This document shows, piece by piece, positions 1 to 8,853 of a stretch of 64,000 bases of DNA. The position numbers were made by a program, and so were the translations under genes. Position 1 is the stretch's first letter. Each line of letters begins with the position of its first letter. Source of the stretch: Grimontia indica (GTDB lineage Bacteria > Pseudomonadota > Gammaproteobacteria > Enterobacterales > Vibrionaceae); the NCBI RefSeq assembly GCF_000333895.2, contig NZ_ANFM02000007.1, positions 18,085 to 82,084 of the forward strand, read 5' to 3'. The notes beneath the pieces are model-generated. The model did not search any database. It saw only the letters and a list, made by a program, of their open reading frames with translations, and was not told where the DNA came from.

Positions 1-123
1 GCACCGGCGAATGCTGTTATTAATCATTTCATCGCTGCTACCGTCACTGGCTAACGTGCGAATCCATTGATACTCGATAGAGTCAGTGTCGAGCAGCGTC
101 TTACGTCCTACTTTTAAGTCCAT
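1..123 (-). CDS. Partial hypothetical protein (N-terminal 41 codons only)
   Basis: A minus-strand frame begins with ATG at 123 and runs off the left edge without a stop. A good ribosome binding site (AAAGGAG, about six bases before the ATG) supports it as a real gene start. The visible peptide begins MDLKVGRKTLLDTDSIEYQW. I do not recognise the family and see no signal peptide or membrane segment. It diverges from mltA across about 236 bp that must hold promoters for both genes. Confidence 0.6.
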   Translation of the reverse strand, partial: MDLKVGRKTLLDTDSIEYQWIRTLASDGSSDEMINNSIRRC

Positions 124-359
124 ACCGTACTCCTTTACGAATGTGTTTAGTTTTTAAGACATTTTCTTTTCATCGGATTTAAACGAATTTCTATGACAGA
201 AATGTGACAAAGTGTTTCAAAGTTCGGCGCATATGCTTTCGATCGCATTATATCTCCCAGTAATTTTGAGGGTTTATGCGGTCTATCTCGCCTTTTGATT
301 GCAGAAAAGACAGGGTTCTGTCACCCTCTTTTTCATTGTTTTCTGATTCAGGATGACCT

Positions 360-1442
360 GTGAAAAAGGCACTTTCTGTTGTCGGCATTTCCCTACTCCT
401 TGCCGCGTGTGCGCGTCCCACTGACCGAGGTCAGCAATATGTTGATGGGCGTTTTAATCAAGTTCTTAATCCGGTCGAGCAAGTTGCCTCGGATAAATCC
501 CGAGACTACTCTTTGTTTCCGGCTCAACTGGAGAAGGTTGAGTCTCGCTCTCCTTCATTGACGAAAGCGAATCAGGCCGTTTATGAAAGCGTGAAAGCCT
601 GGTTGGCAGAAAGTGGAGAGCCAACGGCATTGAGCGACTACGGTTTGTCTCTTGAGCAGATGGGCGGCGGTGACGGTTATGGCAATGTGCTGTTTACCGG
701 CTACTTCTCTCCAGTGATTGAAATGCGCCACGAGCCGGATGCCTTGTTCCGTTATCCGGTATACGCCATGCCTCAGTGCGATGAAAAGTGTCCGACACGT
801 GAAGAGATCTACAACGGCGCGCTCGATGGTTTGGGTTTGGAACTGGGTTACAGTGCATCGTTGATCGACAACTTCATCATGGAAGTGCAGGGCAGTGGCT
901 TCATTCATTTTGGTGATAACGACCAGCTTGAGTACTTTGCCTACGGTGGCAAAAACGGTCACCCGTATGTCAGCATTGGCAAGGTGTTGATAGAGCGTGA
1001 TGAAGTGCCGCGTGAAAAGATGTCGCTGAAAGCCATTAAAGATTGGGTCGCACAGCAAGACGAACCCACTGTGATTGAGTTGCTCAATCAGAATCCATCA
1101 TTTGTTTTCTTCGCCCCTAAAGCGGCGCATCCGGTGACAGGGACTGCGGGTATTCCATTGTTGTCCGGTGTGTCAGTGGCCGCTGACCGTGAATTTTTGC
1201 CAATGGGTACAGTGTTACTGGCAGAAGTGCCTCAGCTCAATGAAGAGGGTAACTGGAACGGTCAGCATGTACTGAAATTGCTAATGGCGCTGGATACAGG
1301 TGGCGCTGTGAAGAAAAACCACCTCGATCTTTATCATGGCATGGGTGAGGATGCCGGTATTAAAGCCGGTCACCACAAACACTTCGGCCGTGTGTGGAAG
1401 CTGACAAAGCTAGTTGAGACTGAAGAGCCTGCTCAGCAGTAA
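360..1442 (+). CDS. mltA: Membrane-bound lytic murein transglycosylase A
   Basis: MltA cleaves the beta-1,4 bond between MurNAc and GlcNAc in peptidoglycan, forming 1,6-anhydroMurNAc; it acts at the outer membrane facing the periplasm. The 360-residue product starts with a lipoprotein signal peptide whose lipobox LAAC ends at Cys17, followed by Ala, which predicts outer-membrane sorting. The C-terminal 3D domain carries DTGGAVKKNHLD with Asp312 and Asp323, spaced like the conserved aspartates of Escherichia coli MltA. The start codon is GTG. In E. coli mltA lies close to tcdA and csdA/csdE; here a metabolic cassette of about 4.3 kb separates mltA from tcdA. Family assignment is firm. Confidence 0.95.
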   Translation: MKKALSVVGISLLLAACARPTDRGQQYVDGRFNQVLNPVEQVASDKSRDYSLFPAQLEKVESRSPSLTKANQAVYESVKAWLAESGEPTALSDYGLSLEQMGGGDGYGNVLFTGYFSPVIEMRHEPDALFRYPVYAMPQCDEKCPTREEIYNGALDGLGLELGYSASLIDNFIMEVQGSGFIHFGDNDQLEYFAYGGKNGHPYVSIGKVLIERDEVPREKMSLKAIKDWVAQQDEPTVIELLNQNPSFVFFAPKAAHPVTGTAGIPLLSGVSVAADREFLPMGTVLLAEVPQLNEEGNWNGQHVLKLLMALDTGGAVKKNHLDLYHGMGEDAGIKAGHHKHFGRVWKLTKLVETEEPAQQ

Positions 1443-1444
1443 CA

Positions 1445-1726
1445 TAGGGGCTGTTGACCTTTGGTGGTGATTTTTGCAGCAGTTCGTGGGGATTTTATGC
1501 AAGGCAGAGGCTTCGATGTGTAGCTAGCCTACATGAGACGCTGATAACGCAGCAGAAATTCCCCACAAACGCTGCCCGAAGGGTTCGACTGCGCGTCCCG
1601 TACTCTAAGCGTTTTATGCTTTGTTGAGGTGTATTTGCTTAGAATGACTAGGCGGCACACACCTCGCCGCGCCTAAAACGTTTATAGCGAGAACAAAATT
1701 TAACCACCAAAGGTCAACAGCCCCTA
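1445..1726. mobile_element. MITE-like inverted-repeat element, about 280 bp
   Basis: Perfect 22-bp terminal inverted repeats lie at 1447-1468 (GGGGCTGTTGACC...) and 1703-1724 (...GGTCAACAGCCCC). Both ends are bounded by TA (1445-1446 and 1725-1726), as expected for a TA target duplication of the IS630/Tc1-mariner type. The interior has no credible coding frame. The element begins three bases after the mltA stop codon. Its size, lack of a gene and perfect ends fit a non-autonomous miniature element; I believe related repeats are dispersed in Vibrionaceae genomes, but copy number cannot be judged here. Confidence 0.75.
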
Positions 1727-1742
1727 ACCAATAGAGACAAAA

Positions 1743-1765
1743 AAGGCGGGTTTGAAACCCGCCTT
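1743..1765 (-). terminator. Rho-independent terminator of the TAXI gene
   Basis: Read on the minus strand, an AAGGCGGGTTT stem pairs with AAACCCGCCTT and is followed by a run of T residues, directly downstream of the TAXI protein stop codon. Confidence 0.85.
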
Positions 1766-1785
1766 CTTCATTTGGAAAGAGTGGC

Positions 1786-2754
1786 TTATTTGATCAGGCC
1801 AACTTCTTTGTAGTATTTCGCTGCGCCAGGGTGCAGAGGTGCAGACAGACCGTCAGAAACCATTTCTTCTTTCTTCAGGTTTGCGAATGCTGGGTGCAGA
1901 CGACGGAAGTCATCAAAGTTCTCAAATACCGCTTTGGTTACGTTGTAGATAACGTCTTCTGGTACTTCAGCTGAAGAAACAAAAGTTGCACCAACACCGA
2001 AGGTTTGAACGTCACCGTCGTTACCACGGTACATGCCGCCTGGGATAGTCGCAGTACGGTAGTAGTCGTTGTCAGAAACCAGCTTGTTAGATGCTGCGTT
2101 GTTCACTTCAACAATCACGCTATCACACGCAGTGGTTGCTTCTTGAATTGCACCACTTGGGTGACCCACGGTGTAAACCATTGCGTCGATTTTGTTATCA
2201 CACAGCGCTTTAGACTGCTCAGCGGCTTTCAGCTCAGAAACCTGCTTGAAGTCGTCCATGGTCCAGCCCATTTCACCCATCAGTACTTCGATAGTACCGC
2301 GCTGGCCTGAACCAGGGTTACCCACGTTGACACGCTTGCCTTTCAGGTCATCAAATGTTTTGATGCCTGAGTCTGCACGTGCAACAACAGTGAACGGTTC
2401 TGGGTGAACAGAGAAGACTGCGCGCAGGTCTTTGTAAGCACCTTGGTCTTGGAATTTGCTTGAGCCATTGTAAGCGTGGAATTGCCAGTCAGACTGGGCG
2501 ATACCCATGTCCAGCTCGCCAGCGCGGATGGTGTTGATGTTGTAGATAGAACCACCGGTAGACTCAACCGAACAACGGATGCCGTGTTCTTTCTTGGTTT
2601 TGTTTACCAGACGGCAGATTGCACCACCTGTTGGATAGTAAACACCAGTGACACCACCAGTACCGATAGTAACGAATTGATTAGCTTGTGCGGGTACGGC
2701 AGTTAAAGCAGCTGCAAAGCTCATTGCGGCCAAAGTTGGTTTTAACGCTTTCAT
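1786..2754 (-). CDS. TAXI-family TRAP transporter solute-binding protein
   Basis: This is a periplasmic binding protein of the TAXI branch of tripartite (TRAP) transporters, which deliver organic acids, amino acids or related solutes to a fused 4TM-12TM permease. The 322-residue product has a clear signal peptide with a probable cut after Ala24 (VPAQA|NQF). The mature part shows the TAXI pattern: [21 protein letters not shown] near the start, then the [16 protein letters not shown] segment. No TRAP permease gene is present in the window, so its membrane partner must be elsewhere. It lies on the same strand as, and downstream of, the aminotransferase and BKACE genes, which suggests but does not prove uptake of their substrate. 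The ligand cannot be read from sequence. Confidence 0.9.
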   Translation of the reverse strand: MKALKPTLAAMSFAAALTAVPAQANQFVTIGTGGVTGVYYPTGGAICRLVNKTKKEHGIRCSVESTGGSIYNINTIRAGELDMGIAQSDWQFHAYNGSSKFQDQGAYKDLRAVFSVHPEPFTVVARADSGIKTFDDLKGKRVNVGNPGSGQRGTIEVLMGEMGWTMDDFKQVSELKAAEQSKALCDNKIDAMVYTVGHPSGAIQEATTACDSVIVEVNNAASNKLVSDNDYYRTATIPGGMYRGNDGDVQTFGVGATFVSSAEVPEDVIYNVTKAVFENFDDFRRLHPAFANLKKEEMVSDGLSAPLHPGAAKYYKEVGLIK

Positions 2755-2875
2755 GCTTTAGTCCTTGTCGATGATGTGATTGCTAACGCGGTGAGAGTCC
2801 GCTGTTAATAATTTGTGAGCCCATATTGCGCCGAAATTATCTGATAGTTAGTTTTTCGATCGCAAGAGATGCGCC

Positions 2876-3709
2876 TCACGGTTCAAAGCTACAGGAGATA
2901 TTTTTTCTTAAATCTTCTGCAGAGTTGATATATAAACCCATGTTTTGAGACATAACGGCGATTTGCTGTACAAGTTCTGCATTATTATCCGCACACTGTC
3001 CCATTAAATTCATTAGATTATTTTCGAAACCAACGCGTACATCTCCTCCCAATGACATCGCTGCACTTAGACATTGATGCTCATGTTCTCCAAATGCACA
3101 GGTCGCCCACGAAATTCCCTCGCTGGTTATGCGTTTAATATCAAATTCGAGCAAATCAGTTGGTGCTGACAACATGTCTTTTTTATACTTGCCTAGTACC
3201 AATAGTAGGTGATGACCACTATTAGGCAACGTCTTGTCATTAACCATTTGAAAGTAAAGCGACAAATCTGCAGCGTCATACAAAATGTACTGCACATAGA
3301 TACGTCGCTCATTGAGCTCGTAAAAGAAACGGCTGGCGTCTTTTTCAAACGCAGCGTTGGGGCGAAGTTCGCGAAGGGCGAGGGAGACAGCTTCCGGCTC
3401 GGTGCCTCGTACCAAAGCTATTTGTTCTTCGGGTTGATACAGTCCAACTGCCTCGGTCGTCAGTTGGATGACCATGTCAGAATCAAAACGGGCCCGTGTT
3501 TCCACGAGCCACTCTTTATTCAGTCCAACATCCAGTGAATGCTTGCCCTGTCCATCACGCACATGCATGTGAGCCATCGCAGCACCAGCTTGGTGACACT
3601 GCGTTAAGCATACGGCCATTTCGTCAATGGTCATTGGCAATTGTTGATGGTCTTCCTTGCCACGTCTTGCACCATTCGGCGCAACAATAATGGTTCTTCC
3701 TTTTTGCAC
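2876..3709 (-). CDS. Beta-keto acid cleavage enzyme (BKACE, DUF849 family)
   Basis: BKACE enzymes (prototype Kce, 3-keto-5-aminohexanoate cleavage enzyme) react a beta-keto acid with acetyl-CoA to give acetoacetate and a new acyl-CoA ester. The 277-residue product shows APNGARRGKEDH near the N terminus, the zinc-binding pair His47-x-His49 in HMHVRD, and the GFENN motif with Glu229, matching the His-x-His plus Glu zinc site of Kce. It lies nine bases after the class III aminotransferase gene on the same strand, so the two are very probably co-transcribed. The keto acid is unknown: members act on substrates such as 3-keto-5-aminohexanoate or dehydrocarnitine. Acetoacetate as a product would suit the nearby polyhydroxybutyrate genes. 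Confidence 0.85.
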   Translation of the reverse strand: MQKGRTIIVAPNGARRGKEDHQQLPMTIDEMAVCLTQCHQAGAAMAHMHVRDGQGKHSLDVGLNKEWLVETRARFDSDMVIQLTTEAVGLYQPEEQIALVRGTEPEAVSLALRELRPNAAFEKDASRFFYELNERRIYVQYILYDAADLSLYFQMVNDKTLPNSGHHLLLVLGKYKKDMLSAPTDLLEFDIKRITSEGISWATCAFGEHEHQCLSAAMSLGGDVRVGFENNLMNLMGQCADNNAELVQQIAVMSQNMGLYINSAEDLRKNISCSFEP

Positions 3710-3718
3710 CCGACGTTC

Positions 3719-5038
3719 CTATGCGAATACGTTGTCTAATGTGACGGCCAAACGTTTTACCAGCTCGTCAATTTCGTTCTCTGTGATGATAAATGGTGGA
3801 GCCAACAGAATGTGATGACCACGTTTACCATCAATGGTGCCGCCCATGGGGTAGCACATCAGGCCATTCGCCATCGCAGTCTTTTTCACCTGTACGTGGA
3901 GAGGGCGCGAAGGGTCAAACGGTGTTTTTGACGCTTTGTCTTGCACAAACTCCAGACCGATGAACATGCCACGTCCGCGGATGTCCCCGACAAAAGGGTG
4001 ATCGCCCAATGTATTGTTTAACTGTTTGACCAGATAACGACCCCGTTCAGTCACTTCACTGAGCACGCCGTCTTCCAGTGCATCAAGCGTGGCACACGCT
4101 GCGGCACATGCCAAAGGATGAGCCATAAAAGTGTGCCCATGCTGGAAATATCCCGTGCCATGGAAAATCGCTTCATAGATTTTGTCGTGGATCATCACCG
4201 CGCCAATAGGCTGGTAACCTGCAGCGAGTCCTTTTGCCATGGTCACCAGATCAGGAACGATATCTTCCTGCTCATAGGCAAAATAAGTGCCAGTGCGGCC
4301 ACACCCACACATCACTTCATCGAGGATGAGCAAGACACCGTACTTGTCACAAATTTCACGGATGCGTTTGAAGTAACCTTTCTCAGCGACCAGAGCGCCA
4401 GCGGTCGCGCCAACCACGGGTTCGGCCACAAACGCAATCACAGTTTCTGGGCCGACAGCCAATAATCTCTCTTCAAGTTCATTGGCCACGCGTTGTCCGT
4501 AATCAAAGTCAGTTTCATCGCCACGCTTATCCCGATAGGCATAGCATGGTGCAATCAACTCACCATTTTGCATCAGAGGCGCGAAGGGCTCTTTGCGCCA
4601 CATGTTCCCCCCAACCCCCAGCGCACCAAGCGTATTACCGTGGTAGCTCTGGCGGCGCGCGATGAATCGTGTTCGAGAGGTTTCGCCTTTCTCAAGGAAG
4701 TATTGGCGCGCCATTTTAAGTGCAGCTTCTACGGCTTCAGAGCCACCGCTGACCAAATAAACATGGTTTAAAGGGCCTGGCGCTTTGTCTGCCAAACGTG
4801 CAGCCAATTCTTCCGCTGCTGGCGAGGTGAAAAATCCAGTATGAGCATATGGAATAGTGTGCAATTGATTTTCTATCGCACCTAGTACGCCGCGATGGCT
4901 GTGTCCGAGGCAAGATACAGCAGCACCGCCGCATCCATCGAGGTATTGACGTCCTTCACTATCAACAAGAAATACACCGCTGCCGCCTGCGACGACAGGT
5001 AAGTCAGAGTGACAGTGTCTTTGTAGTATGTGTGTCAT
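3719..5038 (-). CDS. Class III PLP-dependent aminotransferase
   Basis: This is a fold-type I, class III (omega-amino acid type) aminotransferase that moves an amino group from an amine or non-alpha amino acid to a keto acid. Starting from the ATG at 5038, which has AGGA six bases upstream, it has 439 residues; an in-frame TTG at 5053 is a weaker alternative. Visible motifs are SGGSEAVE (about 97-104, PLP phosphate binding), LILDEVMCG (Asp about 240, PLP pyridine nitrogen) and MAKGLAAGY with the Schiff-base lysine at about 269. It is the first gene of a probable operon with the BKACE gene and is divergent from the LysR gene. Substrate is not predictable; the pairing suggests it makes the beta-keto acid that BKACE cleaves. 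Confidence 0.9.
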   Translation of the reverse strand: MTHILQRHCHSDLPVVAGGSGVFLVDSEGRQYLDGCGGAAVSCLGHSHRGVLGAIENQLHTIPYAHTGFFTSPAAEELAARLADKAPGPLNHVYLVSGGSEAVEAALKMARQYFLEKGETSRTRFIARRQSYHGNTLGALGVGGNMWRKEPFAPLMQNGELIAPCYAYRDKRGDETDFDYGQRVANELEERLLAVGPETVIAFVAEPVVGATAGALVAEKGYFKRIREICDKYGVLLILDEVMCGCGRTGTYFAYEQEDIVPDLVTMAKGLAAGYQPIGAVMIHDKIYEAIFHGTGYFQHGHTFMAHPLACAAACATLDALEDGVLSEVTERGRYLVKQLNNTLGDHPFVGDIRGRGMFIGLEFVQDKASKTPFDPSRPLHVQVKKTAMANGLMCYPMGGTIDGKRGHHILLAPPFIITENEIDELVKRLAVTLDNVFA

Positions 5039-5125
5039 GGTTTTCCTGAGCAAAATGTATCGTTGTTATAATGCTCAGTATGAACAGGTTGGAAATTGAA
5101 CAGCAAACGATATAAATTCGGAGGG

Positions 5126-5142
5126 TATGCCTAAAATTCATA
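5126..5142. promoter_or_regulatory. Candidate LysR operator in the divergent promoter region
   Basis: The 17-bp sequence TATGCCTAAAATTCATA has symmetric ends (TATG, CATA) and fits the loose T-N11-A pattern of LysR-type sites. It lies between the divergent aminotransferase and LysR genes, 11 bp before the LysR start, where autoregulation is usual. It is only a sequence candidate. Confidence 0.3.
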
Positions 5143-5152
5143 GGGTAGCTAT

Positions 5153-6052
5153 ATGGCAATGCCTATTCCGCCAATGAAAACCTTGCGAACCTTTACGGTG
5201 GTGGCGCAAACATTGAGTTTTTCAAAAGCGGCGAAACTGTTAAACCTGACACAAAGTGCTATCAGTAAACAAATCCTTCATTTGGAAGAATTGATGGGGT
5301 GTTCACTGTTTGAACGTACTGGCGGAAAGGTCGAGCTGACAGACGCGGGAAGACGCTATTTGCCTTCCGTGGTCGAAGCGCTGGAAAACCTCCAGCACGC
5401 TACATCGACCGTCATGCAGACATCAGAAACCAAGAACCGTATCGAAATATCGGTACCACCTTCGATGGCGAGTATGTGGTTGATCCCTCGCTTGGCGGCA
5501 TTTAGGCAAGCTTATCCGAACATTGAACTGGCGGTCCGTGCTAGTGTGACGTCGGACAGCCATAACCGATATCAAAGCGATATCGCGATTCATTGTTTGC
5601 CCTTGTCGACCCATGAAGAAGAAGCGGAGCTTTTAGTGAGAGAAAGGCTGATGCTGGTGGCTTCCTCATTCTTGGTTTCTGATGCAGAGTCACTGGAAGA
5701 TCTTTTGCCGCTCAATGCCATCAGCCATATTACCCGTCCCCAAATATGGAACCAGTTCTGGCATGAGCTAAAAGTCGCACCTAACGGCCCCAACTATGGC
5801 GCTGGCTTTGAGCACTTTTACATGGCACTGGAGGCTGTGAAGCATCATGAAGGAATGGCGCTGATACCCCAGTTTTTGATTCAAGATGCGTTAGATTGCC
5901 AGGAAGTGAGCAACCCACTTTCATTGAGCTTCGACAGTTTGTATGGCTACTTTCTGTTTAGCCATGGCTATAAACGACGATTGGGGCCAGTGAAACAGGT
6001 AATAGACTGGTTGAAACAAGAGTTGATGCCAGTGCGCATTAATCACTCGTGA
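5153..6052 (+). CDS. LysR-family transcriptional regulator, GcvA-like
   Basis: The 299-residue product is a LysR-type regulator with an N-terminal winged helix-turn-helix (about residues 8-65; FSKAAKLLNLTQSAISKQILHLE) and a C-terminal substrate-binding co-inducer domain. The opening PPMKTLRTFTVVAQTLSFSKAA resembles the GcvA/AmpR subgroup. It is transcribed away from the aminotransferase-BKACE genes with about 100 bp between them, the standard arrangement of a LysR activator and its target operon. The co-inducer is probably the amino acid or keto acid handled by that operon. It is distinct from the gcvA gene at 13881. Confidence 0.9.
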   Translation: MAMPIPPMKTLRTFTVVAQTLSFSKAAKLLNLTQSAISKQILHLEELMGCSLFERTGGKVELTDAGRRYLPSVVEALENLQHATSTVMQTSETKNRIEISVPPSMASMWLIPRLAAFRQAYPNIELAVRASVTSDSHNRYQSDIAIHCLPLSTHEEEAELLVRERLMLVASSFLVSDAESLEDLLPLNAISHITRPQIWNQFWHELKVAPNGPNYGAGFEHFYMALEAVKHHEGMALIPQFLIQDALDCQEVSNPLSLSFDSLYGYFLFSHGYKRRLGPVKQVIDWLKQELMPVRINHS

Positions 6053-6107
6053 CTGCGGTTTTGGGAGTCATGGACATTTTGCGTCCAAGCGAGTATAAAC
6101 CGCAGTC
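6051..6107. repeat. Long nested stem-loop between the LysR gene and tcdA
   Basis: GACTGCGGTTT (6051-6061) pairs perfectly with AAACCGCAGTC (6097-6107), and inside the loop TGGAC (6071-6075) pairs with GTCCA (6082-6086). The structure starts within the LysR stop codon and has no U-run, so it is not a standard terminator. It could protect an mRNA end or be a remnant of a repeat element. Confidence 0.5.
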
Positions 6108-6140
6108 CACGTCGAAAATCGAGCAACAGAGCGAACTACT

Positions 6141-6941
6141 ATGACAACAACTCAACCTGCATCGGAAAGCTATCAGCAACGCTTCGGCGGTACTCGCCGT
6201 CTGTATGGCGCCACTGAGCTTGAGATTTTGCGCCAGTCGCACGTTTGCGTGATCGGTATTGGTGGAGTGGGATCATGGGCAGTTGAAGCGCTGGCTCGAA
6301 GCGGTATTGGCGAGTTGACACTGATTGATATGGATGACGTGTGTGTTACCAACATCAATCGTCAAATTCACGCTATGTCTGGCACTGTGGGTCAAAGCAA
6401 AATCGAGGTGATGGCTGAGCGTGTTCGGGCAATCAACCCGGATTGTAAAATCAACCTGATTGACGACTTTATCTCTGAAGACAACATTCCAGAATACATC
6501 ACCAAAGACTATGACTACGTGCTTGATGCCATCGATAGCATCAAGCCAAAAACGGCATTGTTGGCCTACTGTAAGCGCAATAAGATCAAAATCATCACAG
6601 TAGGTGGTGCTGGTGGGCAGATTGATCCGACCCAAATTCAGGTCGCGGATCTGACTAAAACGATTCAAGATCCACTGGCGGCAAAACTTCGCAATAACCT
6701 TCGCCGTTTCCATAACTTCACCAAAACTCAAGGGCGCAAGTTTGGTATTGATTGCGTGTTCTCGACCGAGCAGTTGAAGTATCCTCAGCCAGACGGCTCT
6801 GTATGTGAGACCAAAGCGACGGCAGAAGGACCAAAGCGAATGGATTGTGCCAGCGGTTTCGGAGCGGCAACCATGGTCACCGCGACGTTTGGCTTTGTCG
6901 CCGTTTCACGCATCATCACCAAACTGACAGCGAAAAAATAG
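6141..6941 (+). CDS. tcdA: tRNA threonylcarbamoyladenosine dehydratase
   Basis: TcdA (CsdL) uses ATP to dehydrate t6A at position 37 of ANN-decoding tRNAs to cyclic ct6A. The 266-residue product belongs to the ThiF/MoeB/E1-like superfamily and shows the nucleotide-binding GIGGVGSW (about 39-46) followed by LIDMDDVCVTNINRQ. In E. coli tcdA sits beside csdE and csdA, whose sulfur-relay proteins interact with it. Here the order is kept, but the polyhydroxybutyrate operon lies between tcdA and csdE. Length and motifs match the family. Confidence 0.95.
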   Translation: MTTTQPASESYQQRFGGTRRLYGATELEILRQSHVCVIGIGGVGSWAVEALARSGIGELTLIDMDDVCVTNINRQIHAMSGTVGQSKIEVMAERVRAINPDCKINLIDDFISEDNIPEYITKDYDYVLDAIDSIKPKTALLAYCKRNKIKIITVGGAGGQIDPTQIQVADLTKTIQDPLAAKLRNNLRRFHNFTKTQGRKFGIDCVFSTEQLKYPQPDGSVCETKATAEGPKRMDCASGFGAATMVTATFGFVAVSRIITKLTAKK

Positions 6942-6959
6942 CTGCTTTAAAAAGCACAA

Positions 6960-6990
6960 AAAAAGGCCGCGAACGTTCGCGGCCTTTTTG
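6960..6990. terminator. Bidirectional terminator between tcdA and phaC
   Basis: The 20-bp palindrome GGCCGCGAACGTTCGCGGCC (6965-6984) is flanked by A residues on the left and T residues on the right, so it can end transcription from tcdA on the plus strand and from phaC on the minus strand. Confidence 0.9.
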
Positions 6991-7001
6991 GTTTTGGAGC
7001 A

Positions 7002-8825
7002 TTAAGCGTCAGCTTTAGCGCGTGCTTTTTTTGCAGCAGGTTTGGCTTCAGTTTCAGGCTGAATCGGAAGCACTTGCTTCACATAGTTACCTGGTGCAAC
7101 ACCGAGTACAGGGAAGTTCTCTGAACCTTGTGCATAAGGCTCGATCTTTTCCTTCGGATTGTAAGCAGATAGCCACTCATCCCAATGAGTCCACCAAGAA
7201 CCGGCAGTGTGTTCCGCAGATTCAAACCACTCGTCTGCAGATTCACTCAGTTCATCGTTCACCCAGTAACCGTACTTACCTTTCGCTGGATGGTTCACAA
7301 TGCCAGCAATGTGGCCGGACTCACCCAATACAAAGGTCTTGTTGCCGCCCACATTCAGTGCGCCACGGTAAGTCCCTTGCCAAAGTGCAATATGGTCTTC
7401 TTTGGTTGAGATGAAGTAGGTAGGGATTTTGATTTTGTTCAAATCAATCCAAACGCCACCCACTTTCACGCCTTTGTCCTGAACCAGTTTGTTGTTCAGG
7501 TACAGCTCGCGAAGCATAAAGTTATGCGTTGCTGCTGCGACGTTGGTGCTGTCACTGTTCCAGTACAGAAGATCGAAATCTACCGGGCTGTTGCCCTTGA
7601 GGTAGTTATCGATGTAGTAGTTCCAGTACAGGCTGTTTTCGCGCAGCAAGCTGAAGGTCACGCTCAGTGAGCGGCCATCCATATAACCACGTGCCGTGTT
7701 TTGCAGCTCAATCGCACTGATCACGCTGTCATTGATGTAAGCACCTACTTCACCTGGTTGCGCGAAATCGAGCAGAGTGGTGAAGAAAGACGCCGACTTG
7801 ATGCGCGCTTTCATGCGTTTTGCTGCGTAGTACGCGATAGTACTTGCCAGCACAGTACCACCGATACAGTAACCAGCAGCGTTGATTTGTGATTGGCCAG
7901 TGATGTCCTCAATCGCAGACACCGCCTTCACAACACCTTCAGTCACGTAGTCACCGAACTCAACGTCTTTTTGCTCAACACCTGGGTTGCGCCAAGACAT
8001 CATGAATACAGTGTGGCCTTGCTCAACTAACCAGCGCACCATCGAATTCTTCTCGCGAAGATCGAGGATGTAGTACTTGTTGATGAACGGCGGCACGATC
8101 AGCAGTGGCGTTGCATTGACAGTTTTAGTCAATGGACGGTACTGGATAAGCTCGAACAGTTCGTTCTGGAACACAACATCACCCTGAGTATTGGCAATGT
8201 CTTCGCCAATACGGAATGCGTTGTTGTTGGTCATGCGAACCTTCAGGATATCTGAGCTGGACTCAATATCTTCCTGTAGGCTTTGCAGACCTTTCACCAG
8301 ATTCTCGCCGTTCTTTTCCATGGTCAGCTTAAGCAGTTCAGGGTTTGTGCCCACGAAGTTGCTTGGTGACATGGCATTAATAGCCTGACGAGAAAAGAAG
8401 TTCAGGCGCTCTTTGGCTTTGTCATCTAATCCTTCCACCGCGTTAATGGTTTCGAGATAAGTGCGGCCAAACAGCAGATAAGATTGTTTGATGAAGTTGT
8501 AGAACACTTCATCCTGCCAGCCTTTGTCCTGGAAACGTTTGTCGTCTTTTTCCGGCGTAACGATTTCTTCTTTGTTTGCCGCAAGCGCAACGTTTTGCCA
8601 GATTTGCATTTGCTGTTCCCACCACTGCATTTGAATTTGCAGCATCGCGGCGGGTTGATTTGCAGCACCCTCAAGAAGTTTGGCTGTGTCTTCGAGACTC
8701 TGCTCTTGGATGGCTTTGTTCAGGGGGGTGTTTACGGCTGCCTTGCCTTGCTCAAGATCCTTCCACCATTGCTGGTTACTCTCTTGGAGTTTTACAAGGT
8801 AGTCCGAGAAGAAGTTCTGATACAT
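7002..8825 (-). CDS. phaC: Class I poly(3-hydroxyalkanoate) synthase
   Basis: PhaC polymerises 3-hydroxybutyryl-CoA into polyhydroxybutyrate at the granule surface. The 607-residue product has the class I layout: a variable N-terminal region (about 1-200) and an alpha/beta-hydrolase catalytic domain. The lipase-like box is GYCIGG with nucleophile Cys320 in place of serine; Asp477 (STKEDH) and His505 (ESGHIAG) complete the triad. It is the last gene of a minus-strand phaB-phaA-phaP-phaC operon, separated from phaP by a hairpin that may lower its expression. The lysine- and alanine-rich tail is typical of an unstructured end. Confidence 0.96.
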   Translation of the reverse strand: MYQNFFSDYLVKLQESNQQWWKDLEQGKAAVNTPLNKAIQEQSLEDTAKLLEGAANQPAAMLQIQMQWWEQQMQIWQNVALAANKEEIVTPEKDDKRFQDKGWQDEVFYNFIKQSYLLFGRTYLETINAVEGLDDKAKERLNFFSRQAINAMSPSNFVGTNPELLKLTMEKNGENLVKGLQSLQEDIESSSDILKVRMTNNNAFRIGEDIANTQGDVVFQNELFELIQYRPLTKTVNATPLLIVPPFINKYYILDLREKNSMVRWLVEQGHTVFMMSWRNPGVEQKDVEFGDYVTEGVVKAVSAIEDITGQSQINAAGYCIGGTVLASTIAYYAAKRMKARIKSASFFTTLLDFAQPGEVGAYINDSVISAIELQNTARGYMDGRSLSVTFSLLRENSLYWNYYIDNYLKGNSPVDFDLLYWNSDSTNVAAATHNFMLRELYLNNKLVQDKGVKVGGVWIDLNKIKIPTYFISTKEDHIALWQGTYRGALNVGGNKTFVLGESGHIAGIVNHPAKGKYGYWVNDELSESADEWFESAEHTAGSWWTHWDEWLSAYNPKEKIEPYAQGSENFPVLGVAPGNYVKQVLPIQPETEAKPAAKKARAKADA

Positions 8826-8853
8826 GTGTAAACCCTCTTGATCGGAAACAACA

